A DNA stretch of 6,341 nt from positions 1 to 6,341 of the forward strand of contig JAEYTJ010000075.1 in assembly GCA_023434095.1 (NCBI GenBank), read 5' to 3'. This document shows positions 1-5,933 of this stretch, in pieces. Position 1 is the stretch's first letter. Each line of letters opens with the position of its first letter. A program made the translations under genes and the position numbers. The notes under the pieces are model-generated. The model ran no database searches, was not told the DNA's origin, and saw only the letters and a list, made by a program, of their open reading frames with translations. Origin of the DNA: Pseudomonadota bacterium (lineage in GTDB: Bacteria > Pseudomonadota > Alphaproteobacteria > Rhizobiales > Xanthobacteraceae).

Positions 1-114
1 CCCGCCGGGGCCTCGCGCGCAATATTTTCGCCCGGCCGGCGGGCCGGCGCCACCCGCTTCCGCGCGGCGACGTTTCGGTCCCGTCGGTCCGGGTGGCTTT
101 CGCGCGGCGCGGCG
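1..114. other. Upstream non-coding stretch with no recognisable gene
   Basis: No open frame here has a ribosome binding site or a recognisable protein. Visible structure is limited to a GC hairpin (CCGGCC at 32-37 and GGCCGG at 42-47, loop of 4), a 7-bp direct repeat TCGGTCC at 75-81 and 84-90, three CGCGG units at 103-117, and a short AT-rich island AATATTTT at 21-28. If the downstream sigma-54 promoter is real, this is where activator sites would be expected, but I see no clear NtrC-type site. The hairpin lacks a T-run, so it is not a convincing intrinsic terminator. The stretch may also contain the tail of an intergenic region belonging to a gene to the left. Confidence 0.5.
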
Positions 115-133
115 CGGTGCCAGACTGGCACCG
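115..133. repeat. Perfect 19-bp palindrome, candidate operator
   Basis: CGGTGCCAG-A-CTGGCACCG is an exact inverted repeat with 9-bp arms around a single central A at 124. It lies 55 bp before the urate oxidase start and overlaps the -24 element of the candidate sigma-54 promoter. The symmetry and size suit a dimeric regulator such as a purine- or urate-responsive repressor or activator; that is inference, since no regulator gene is in the window. The arms do not match the orientation of the classic NtrC site (TGCAC...GTGCA). It could also form a hairpin in RNA if transcription starts further upstream. The palindrome itself is certain; its function is not. Confidence 0.6.
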
Positions 134-141
134 GTTTCGCA
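125..141 (+). promoter_or_regulatory. Candidate sigma-54 (-24/-12) promoter of the purine operon
   Basis: CTGGCAC at 125-131 matches the -24 element exactly. GG at 127-128 and GC at 139-140 are separated by exactly 10 bases, the strict spacing of sigma-54 promoters, and A141 fits the W position. Against the consensus YTGGCACG-N4-TTGCW there are two mismatches: C132 for G, and C138 for T in the -12 element. The predicted transcription start is near 152, giving a leader of about 37 nt before the ATG at 189. Sigma-54 control is common for nitrogen-scavenging genes, so the context fits. The best sigma-70-like alternative I could place here (CAGACT at 121-126, CGTAAT at 144-149) is much weaker. 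The reverse strand, despite the palindrome, lacks GC at the -12 position. Confidence 0.5.
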
Positions 142-174
142 TACGTAATGGTTCAGCCGACCGATCCGCGCCTT

Positions 175-180
175 GGGGGA
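175..180 (+). promoter_or_regulatory. Ribosome binding site of urate oxidase
   Basis: GGGGGA lies 8 nt before the ATG at 189. It supports that start over the in-frame GTG at 93, which has no such element in front of it. Confidence 0.6.
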
Positions 181-188
181 CAGTGCCG

Positions 189-1028
189 ATGCCGCTCATT
201 TCCAACAGCTATGGCAAGGGGCGCGTGCGCATCATGCGGGTGGCGCGCGACAGCGCCCGCCACGAGGTGCGCGAGCTTTCCGTGCAGGTGATGCTGACCG
301 GCGATTTCGCCGCCGCCTACACCAAGGGCGACAACCGGCAGGTGATCGCCACGGATTCGATCAAGAACATCGTCAACATCGTCGCCCGCGACCATGTCGC
401 GGCGGAGAACGAGGTGTTCGCCGGCGTGCTGGCGCAGTATTTCCTCGACCGCTACCCCCATGTCGCTGGTGTCGAGGTCACCGCCTACGAGACGAAGTGG
501 CGGCGGCTGGACGTGAACGGCGCGGCGCATGACCACGCCTTCGCGCTCGATGGCAATGGCAGGCCTTTCGTCAAGCTGGAGGCCACGCGCGAAGGCCGCC
601 GCCTCGCCTCGGGCGTCGACGGCTTTACCTTCCTTAAGACCACCGAGTCCGGCTGGGAGGAGTACTGGGTCGACGAGGCGACGACGCTGAAGCCGACCGC
701 CGACCGGCTGTTCGCCACCGCGATGGAGGCGCAATGGCTATGGAGCGGCATACCCGCGAGCTACGCCGCCGCCAATGCGGCGGTGCTCGACGCCGCGCTC
801 AAGGTGTTCGCCACCACCTACAGCCCCGGCGTGCAGGCGACGCTGTACCAGATGGGCGAGGCGGTCCTCGCCGCGGTGCCGGAGGTGGAGCAGATCTCCA
901 TGGCCTGCCCCAACAAGCACTACCTGCCCATCGACCTCGCACCCTTCGGCCGCGCCTTCGACGGACAGGTGTTCACCCCGACCGACGAGCCGCACGGTCA
1001 GATCGTCTGCACCGTGGGCCGCGGCTGA
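189..1028 (+). CDS. pucL: Urate oxidase (factor-independent urate hydroxylase, uricase)
   Basis: A cofactor-free enzyme that uses O2 to convert urate to 5-hydroxyisourate and H2O2; cytosolic, and tetrameric in the family. The 279-aa product has two tunnelling-fold repeats. Recognisable signatures are YTKGDN at 44-49, ATDSIKN at 54-60, VQATLYQM at 215-222, PNKHYLPIDL near 241-250, and a CTVGRG C-terminus. By comparison with Aspergillus flavus uricase (from memory), the catalytic Lys10-Thr57-His256 correspond to Lys10, Thr55 and His244. Substrate contacts Arg176, Gln228 and Asn254 correspond to Arg173, Gln216 and Asn242. The Phe159 that stacks on urate is Trp156 here. There is no peroxisomal SKL tail, as expected in bacteria. 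An in-frame GTG at 93 would add 32 residues unlike any uricase N-terminus; the ATG at 189 puts the catalytic Lys at its usual position 10. First gene of the operon; the next starts 3 nt after the stop. Confidence 0.96.
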   Translation: MPLISNSYGKGRVRIMRVARDSARHEVRELSVQVMLTGDFAAAYTKGDNRQVIATDSIKNIVNIVARDHVAAENEVFAGVLAQYFLDRYPHVAGVEVTAYETKWRRLDVNGAAHDHAFALDGNGRPFVKLEATREGRRLASGVDGFTFLKTTESGWEEYWVDEATTLKPTADRLFATAMEAQWLWSGIPASYAAANAAVLDAALKVFATTYSPGVQATLYQMGEAVLAAVPEVEQISMACPNKHYLPIDLAPFGRAFDGQVFTPTDEPHGQIVCTVGRG

Positions 1029-1031
1029 GCG

Positions 1032-1856
1032 ATGGACCTGAACACGGTCACCGAGGTGCTGCGCCCGCGCGGACGGGCGGAGCTTCCGGCTGCGGCCGAG
1101 GGTGACGCGGTGCTCGGCGGGGGAACCTGGCTGTTCTCCGAGCCACAGCCGAAGGTGACGCGCCTCGTCGACCTCTCCGGCCTCGGCTGGGAGCCGCTGC
1201 GCGCCGGGGCGGATGGGCTGAGCATCGCCGCCACGTGCACCATCGCCGAACTGAACGGGTTCGAGGCGCCGGTGGAATGGCGAGCGGCCTTCCTCATCCG
1301 GGAGTGCTGCCGTGCCTTTCTCGCCTCGTTCAAGATCTGGAACATGGCGACGGTCGGCGGCAATATCTGCCTCGGCCTGCCGGCCGGACCGATGATCTCG
1401 CTCGCCGTCGCGCTCGAGGGCGAGGGCGTGCTGTGGGGGCCGAATGGGGCGGAGCGGCGGGCGAAGATCGCCGACCTCGTCTGTGGCCCGCGCGAGGTGG
1501 CGCTGGCGCCGGGCGAGGTGCTGCGCGCCGTGGAACTGCCGGCGCGGGCGCTGCGCCGGCGCGCGGCCTTCCGCCGTGCCTCGCTCACCCCGCTCGGGCG
1601 TTCCGGCGTGCTGCTCATCGGCACGCGGGATCCCGATGGCAGCGTCGCGCTCAGCGTGACGGCGTCGACCCGCCGGCCGGTGCGCCTCGCCTTCGACCGC
1701 CTGCCGGATCCGGCCGACCTCGCCGCCCGGCTGGCGGCGGCGATTCCGGAGACCCTCTATTACGACGACATGCATGGGCGGCCCGACTGGCGCCAGCACA
1801 TGACCCACCTGCTGGCGCAGGAGATCCGTGACGAACTGGACGAGGGGCGCGCGTGA
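1032..1856 (+). CDS. FAD-binding subunit of a xanthine dehydrogenase-type molybdenum hydroxylase (CoxM/PucC-like)
   Basis: This 274-aa protein carries the flavin that passes electrons from the Fe-S centres of the partner subunit to the final acceptor, probably NAD+ (acceptor inferred). It has the normal size for the CoxM-type medium subunit: an FAD_binding_5 domain over roughly residues 1-170 and a CO_deh_flav_C-like region after about 175. The two flavin-phosphate loops are visible: GGGT at 29-32, and NMATVGGN at 104-111 followed by a Pro-rich turn. The first loop reads GGGTWLF, with Trp33 where many relatives have Asp or Asn. The ATG follows the urate oxidase stop by 3 nt and has only a weak SD, suggesting translational coupling. 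The stop overlaps the next GTG start as GTGA. It is analogous to Bacillus PucC, but the symbol is withheld because the partner arrangement differs from the Puc one. Confidence 0.9.
   Translation: MDLNTVTEVLRPRGRAELPAAAEGDAVLGGGTWLFSEPQPKVTRLVDLSGLGWEPLRAGADGLSIAATCTIAELNGFEAPVEWRAAFLIRECCRAFLASFKIWNMATVGGNICLGLPAGPMISLAVALEGEGVLWGPNGAERRAKIADLVCGPREVALAPGEVLRAVELPARALRRRAAFRRASLTPLGRSGVLLIGTRDPDGSVALSVTASTRRPVRLAFDRLPDPADLAARLAAAIPETLYYDDMHGRPDWRQHMTHLLAQEIRDELDEGRA
1842..1847 (+). promoter_or_regulatory. Ribosome binding site supporting the GTG start at 1853
   Basis: GAGGGG sits 5 nt before the GTG, inside the end of the FAD-subunit gene. It supports a GTG start that gives MRLTVNG, the usual beginning of the ferredoxin-like domain. 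Confidence 0.6.
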
Positions 1857-4576
1857 GGCTGACGGTCAATGGCCAAGTGTTCGAGACCGGAGCCCGGCCG
1901 GGCCAGTGCCTGCGCACCCTGCTGCGGGAACTGGGCTGGTTCGGGGTGAAGAAGGGCTGCGACGCCGGCGATTGCGGCGCCTGCACCGTGCATCTCGACG
2001 GGCGGCCGGTGCATAGCTGCGTCACTCCCGCCTTCCGTGCCGAAGGGCGCAGGGTCACCACCATCGAGGGGCTCGCCGGCACCGCGGAAGGCGAGGGGCT
2101 GCACCCGGTGCAGGACGCCTTCCTGAAGGCGCAGGGCTTCCAGTGCGGCTTCTGCACCGCCGGCATAGTGATGACCGCCACAGCGCTGGATCAGGGGCAG
2201 CGGGCGGAGTTGCCGGAGGCTCTGAAGGGCAATCTCTGCCGCTGCACCGGCTATGCCGCCATCGCCGACGCGGTGGGCGGGGTGGCGACGGTGGAAGCCG
2301 ATCCGACCGAGGCCCGCGTCGGCCGAAGCATGGCCGCGCCGGCCGGGCCGGCCATCGTGACCGGCGCGGCGCGCTACACCATGGACGTCGCGCCGGAGGG
2401 CGAGCTGGCGGGGCTGTTGCACATGAAGCTGCTGCGCTCGCCGCATCCGCATGCCCGCATCCGCGCCATCGATGCGACTGCGGCGCGGACGCTGCCGGGC
2501 GTGGTGGCGGTGCTGACCCATGCGGATGCGCCGGCCCGCCTGTTCTCCACCGCGCGTCACCACCACGCCACCGACGATGTCGACGACACACGCGTGCTCG
2601 ACGACGTGGTGCGCCATATCGGCCAGCGCGTGGCCGCCGTCGTGGCGGTGAACGAGGCCGCCGCCGAGGCGGGCTGTGCGGCGATCCGCGTGGAATATGA
2701 ACTTCTTGCGGCGGTGTTCGACCCCGAGGAGGCGATGCGGCCCGGTGCGCCGCTCGTGCATGGCGACAAGGGGCCGGACAGCCGCATCGCCCAGGCGTCT
2801 CGCAACATCGTCGCCGCGCTGGACGGCGGGGTGGGGGACATCGCGGCCGGCTTTGCGCAGGCCGATCTAATCCACGAGGCCACCTATGAGAGCCAGCGGG
2901 TGCAGCACGCGCATCTTGAGACGCATGGCTGTATCGGCTGGCGCGATGAACACGGCGGGCTGGTGATCCGCAGTTCCACCCAGACGCCGTTCCTCACCCG
3001 CGATGCGCTGGCCATGCTCTATGATTTGCCGCGCGAGGGCGTGCGCGTCTTTACCGCGCGGGTCGGCGGCGGCTTCGGCGGCAAGCAGGAAATGCTCACC
3101 GAGGATATCGTCGCGCTCGCCGTGCTGAAGACCGGGCGGCCGGTGAAGCTGGAATATACCCGCGAAGAACAGTTCGCCGCCTCGACCAGCCGCCACCCGA
3201 TGAAGGTGACGGTGAAGCTGGGCGCGACGCGCGAGGGGCGGCTGACCGCCTTTTCCATGCGGATGCTGCTGAACACCGGCGCCTATGGCAACCATGCCAG
3301 CGGGGTTCTGTTTCACGGCTCCGGCGAGAGCGTCGCGCTCTATAATTGCCCGAACAAGCGGGTCGAGGGCTGGTCGGTTTACACCCATTCCCTGCCGAGC
3401 GGCGCCTTTCGCGGCTATGGGCTGAGCCAGACGGTCTTCGCGGTGGAATCGGCCATGGACGAGCTGGCGCACAAGCTCGGCCTCGACCCGATCGCGTTGC
3501 GGCGGCTGAACATGGTGCGGCCGGGAGACCCGATGGTCTCTTCCGGGGAACCTCACCATGATGTGGAGATGGGCAGCTACGGGCTCGACCAGTGCCTCGA
3601 CCGGGTGGAGGCGGAGATGGCCGCGCCCTCGCCGGCGCGGCCGGGGCCGGACTGGCAGGTCGGGCGCGGCGTCGCGGCGGCGATGATCGACACCATTCCC
3701 CCACGCGGCCATGTCGCCCAGACGCGGTTGGCGCTCACCGCTTCCGGCGGCTACGAATTGCGCACCGGCACGGCGGAGTTCGGCAACGGCACCACCACCG
3801 TGCACGTGCAGATCGCCGCCACGCTGCTCGGCGCGCGGCCGGGGCAGATAAGCGTGCGCCAGTCCGACACCGGCCATGTCGAGCATGATACCGGCGCCTA
3901 TGGTTCCACCGGCACGGTGGTCGCCGGGGCGGCCACGCGGGCGGCGGCGGAAAGGCTGGCGGAGACCATCCGCGCGGCGGCGGCCGCCCGGCTGGAGGCG
4001 ATGGCCGACGACTGCCGGATCGAGGGCGAGGCGGTGGTGGCGGGGGAGAGGCGGATCGCGCTCGCCGCGCTGGCGCCGCTTGAGGCGGTGGGCGATGCCT
4101 CGGGTAGCCCGCGCTCGGTCGCCTTCAATGTGCAGGGCTTCGACGTCGCGGTGCATTCCCGCACCGGCGAGGTCCGCATCCTGCGCTCCGTCCATGCCGC
4201 CGACGCGGGTACGGTGGTCAACCCGATGCAGTGCCGGGGGCAGGTGGAGGGCGGTGTGGCGCAGGCGATCGGCGCCGCGCTCTATGAGCGGCTGATGATG
4301 GACGATGCCGGCGCGGTAACCAATGCCAGCTTTCGCGGCTACCATATCCCCGCCTTCGCCGATGTGCCGCGCACGCAGGTCTTCTTTGCCGAGACCTACG
4401 ACGCCATCGGTCCGATGGGAGCGAAGTCGATGAGCGAGAGCCCGTTCAACCCGGTGGCGGCGGCGCTCGCCAACGCGATCTTCGACGCCACCGGCGTGCG
4501 GCTGCGGGCCACGCCCTTCATGGCCGACGAGCTTTACGCGCGGTTGCCTGCTCAGGCGAAGGAGGCTGGCCGATGA
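1853..4576 (+). CDS. Xanthine dehydrogenase-type large subunit: two-[2Fe-2S] domain fused to molybdopterin domain (PucE-PucD-like fusion)
   Basis: The 907-aa catalytic subunit would hydroxylate hypoxanthine/xanthine to urate, with water as oxygen donor. Residues 1-75 are a plant-type ferredoxin domain with Cys36, 41, 44 and 56 (CX4CX2CX11C). Residues 80-145 are the second [2Fe-2S] helical domain, with Cys98/101 in QCGFC and Cys129/131 in CRC. After a short linker the molybdenum domains start near Val156 (VGRS...VTGAARY). Cofactor and active-site motifs are VGGGFGGKQ at 404-412, AFRGYG with Arg520 (the place of bovine XDH Arg880), and GAKSMSESP with Glu862 (the place of the catalytic Glu1261). 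Gln412 replaces the Glu802 typical of true xanthine dehydrogenases. The layout and length recall the Desulfovibrio aldehyde oxidoreductase Mop, which also fuses Fe-S and Mo domains, but here a separate FAD subunit is encoded next door. No export signal, so cytosolic. Xanthine is inferred from the neighbours; another N-heterocycle or aldehyde substrate cannot be excluded from sequence. The stop overlaps the next start as ATGA. Confidence 0.92.
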   Translation: MRLTVNGQVFETGARPGQCLRTLLRELGWFGVKKGCDAGDCGACTVHLDGRPVHSCVTPAFRAEGRRVTTIEGLAGTAEGEGLHPVQDAFLKAQGFQCGFCTAGIVMTATALDQGQRAELPEALKGNLCRCTGYAAIADAVGGVATVEADPTEARVGRSMAAPAGPAIVTGAARYTMDVAPEGELAGLLHMKLLRSPHPHARIRAIDATAARTLPGVVAVLTHADAPARLFSTARHHHATDDVDDTRVLDDVVRHIGQRVAAVVAVNEAAAEAGCAAIRVEYELLAAVFDPEEAMRPGAPLVHGDKGPDSRIAQASRNIVAALDGGVGDIAAGFAQADLIHEATYESQRVQHAHLETHGCIGWRDEHGGLVIRSSTQTPFLTRDALAMLYDLPREGVRVFTARVGGGFGGKQEMLTEDIVALAVLKTGRPVKLEYTREEQFAASTSRHPMKVTVKLGATREGRLTAFSMRMLLNTGAYGNHASGVLFHGSGESVALYNCPNKRVEGWSVYTHSLPSGAFRGYGLSQTVFAVESAMDELAHKLGLDPIALRRLNMVRPGDPMVSSGEPHHDVEMGSYGLDQCLDRVEAEMAAPSPARPGPDWQVGRGVAAAMIDTIPPRGHVAQTRLALTASGGYELRTGTAEFGNGTTTVHVQIAATLLGARPGQISVRQSDTGHVEHDTGAYGSTGTVVAGAATRAAAERLAETIRAAAAARLEAMADDCRIEGEAVVAGERRIALAALAPLEAVGDASGSPRSVAFNVQGFDVAVHSRTGEVRILRSVHAADAGTVVNPMQCRGQVEGGVAQAIGAALYERLMMDDAGAVTNASFRGYHIPAFADVPRTQVFFAETYDAIGPMGAKSMSESPFNPVAAALANAIFDATGVRLRATPFMADELYARLPAQAKEAGR
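4559..4565 (+). promoter_or_regulatory. Strong ribosome binding site of guanine deaminase
   Basis: AAGGAGG lies 7 nt before the ATG at 4573, within the end of the preceding gene. It is the strongest Shine-Dalgarno sequence in the operon and fixes the start at the ATGA overlap. Confidence 0.75.
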
Positions 4577-5931
4577 ACGCGACGACCACGACGCGGGTGC
4601 TGCGCGGGCCGGCGGCGACGCTGGTGGGCAACCCGTTCGAGCAGAACTCGCGCGGCTGCCTCGTCACCCATGACGACGCGCTCGTGGTGATCGCGAACGG
4701 GCGCATCGCCGCCTTCGGTCCCCACGCGGAGCTCGGCAACACGCTGCCCGATGGCGTGGCGGTGGAGCATTATCCCGGCCACCTCATCGTGCCCGGTTTC
4801 ATCGACGCGCATGTGCACTACCCGCAGATGCAGGTGATCGGCGCTTTCGGCACGCAATTGCTGGAATGGCTGGAGACCTACACCTTCCCCGCCGAGATGA
4901 GCTTCGCCGATGCCGGCCATGCGGGGCGGGTGGCGCATCTGTTCCTGCGCGAATTGCTGCGCGCCGGCACCACCACGGCGATGGTCTACTGCACGGTGCA
5001 TGCGCAATCCGTGGACGCCTTCTTCACCGAGGCGGCCCGGTTCGATGCGCGGATGATAGCCGGCAAAGTTCTTATGGACCGCCATGCGCCGGCTGGGCTG
5101 CTCGATACCGCTCAGCGCGGCTATGACGAGAGCCTCGCCTTGATCGAGCGCTGGCACGGGCGGGGGCGGGCGCTCTACTGCGTCACGCCGCGCTTCGCGC
5201 CAACCTCGACCGACGCCCAGCTCGACGCCGCGGGGGCGCTGCTGAAGACCCGGGATGGGCTCTTCCTGCAGACGCATCTGTGCGAGAACCTCGCGGAGAT
5301 CGAATGGGTGCGGGAGCTTTTCCCCGCCCGCGCCTCCTATCTCGATGTCTACGCCCATGCGGGGCTGGTGGGGCCGCGCTCCATGTTCGGCCATGGGGTC
5401 CATTTGCATGAGGGCGATTTCTGCACCTGCCACCAGGCGGGGGCGGCGCTGGCGCATTGCCCAACCTCGAACCTGTTTCTCGGTAGCGGCCTGTTCCGGC
5501 TGTTCGAGGCGGTGGACCCGCGCCGGCCGGTGAAGGTGGCGCTCGGCACGGATGTCGGCGGCGGCACCTCGCTGTCGCAATTGCAGACGCTGAACGAGGC
5601 CTACAAGGTCGCGGCCATGGTCGGCCACAAGCTCGACGCGGTGCAGGGCTTCTATCTCGCCACGCTCGGGGGCGCGCGGGCGCTGGGGCTCGACGACCGC
5701 ATCGGCCGGCTGGCGCCGAGGATGGAGGCCGATATCTGCGTGCTCGACCCGAAGGCTACGCCGCTCATGGCGTTCCGGGCGGGCCATTGCGCCTCGATGG
5801 AGGAACTGCTGTTCCTCTTGATGACGCTCGGTGACGACCGCGCCGTGCGCGCCACCTATGTCGCCGGGCGCGCCGTCTATGACCGCGACCGGCGGGGCGA
5901 TCCGTTCCGGCCCGCCATTCCCGAGGAGTGA
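4573..5931 (+). CDS. guaD: Guanine deaminase
   Basis: A zinc amidohydrolase that converts guanine to xanthine and ammonia, feeding the molybdenum hydroxylase encoded upstream. The 452-aa length is close to the family norm (human about 454, E. coli about 439). The metal site is complete: PGFIDAHVHYPQ with His80 and His82, LQTHLCEN with His235, GHGVHL with His274, and ALGTDVGGG with Asp327. Glu238, three residues after His235, is at the proton-shuttle position. The stretch after the first motif (VIGAFGTQLLEWLETYTFP, from about residue 88) is the guanine-deaminase signature that separates this group from other amidohydrolases. Residues 1-70 and the C-terminal end form the composite beta-sandwich typical of the superfamily. 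No defect is visible. It overlaps the preceding gene by 4 nt and is followed after 2 nt by the OHCU decarboxylase start. Confidence 0.96.
   Translation: MNATTTTRVLRGPAATLVGNPFEQNSRGCLVTHDDALVVIANGRIAAFGPHAELGNTLPDGVAVEHYPGHLIVPGFIDAHVHYPQMQVIGAFGTQLLEWLETYTFPAEMSFADAGHAGRVAHLFLRELLRAGTTTAMVYCTVHAQSVDAFFTEAARFDARMIAGKVLMDRHAPAGLLDTAQRGYDESLALIERWHGRGRALYCVTPRFAPTSTDAQLDAAGALLKTRDGLFLQTHLCENLAEIEWVRELFPARASYLDVYAHAGLVGPRSMFGHGVHLHEGDFCTCHQAGAALAHCPTSNLFLGSGLFRLFEAVDPRRPVKVALGTDVGGGTSLSQLQTLNEAYKVAAMVGHKLDAVQGFYLATLGGARALGLDDRIGRLAPRMEADICVLDPKATPLMAFRAGHCASMEELLFLLMTLGDDRAVRATYVAGRAVYDRDRRGDPFRPAIPEE
5923..5928 (+). promoter_or_regulatory. Ribosome binding site supporting the GTG start at 5934
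   Basis: GAGGAG, inside the last codons of guanine deaminase, is 5 nt before the GTG. Confidence 0.6.
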
Positions 5932-5933
5932 CC

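Noticed and set aside
32..47. GC hairpin as a terminator of an upstream gene
   Set aside because: The 6-bp stem has no following T-run, and such hairpins are frequent by chance at this base composition.
107..122. Divergent sigma-54 promoter on the minus strand, suggested by the palindrome
   Set aside because: The minus strand has TGGCAC, but at the required spacing it reads CG rather than GC, so the -12 element is missing.
121..149. Sigma-70 promoter (CAGACT / CGTAAT)
   Set aside because: Only 3 of 6 and 4 of 6 matches; the overlapping sigma-54 match is clearly better.
93..188. A 32-residue N-terminal extension of urate oxidase from the GTG at 93
   Set aside because: There is no ribosome binding site, the residues do not resemble a uricase, the region carries the palindrome and promoter match, and the ATG at 189 puts the catalytic Lys at its normal position.
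738..1808. Antisense frame (356 codons) opposite urate oxidase and the FAD subunit
   Set aside because: It spans two real genes on the other strand and has no recognisable protein features.
2867..4345. Long antisense frame (492 codons) opposite the molybdenum subunit
   Set aside because: It is the expected shadow of a high-GC gene. The translation is rich in Arg, His and Ala with no recognisable domain, and the plus-strand gene is unambiguous.
4552..5787. Antisense frame (411 codons) opposite guanine deaminase
   Set aside because: Same reason: low-complexity shadow translation opposite a gene with a complete metal site.
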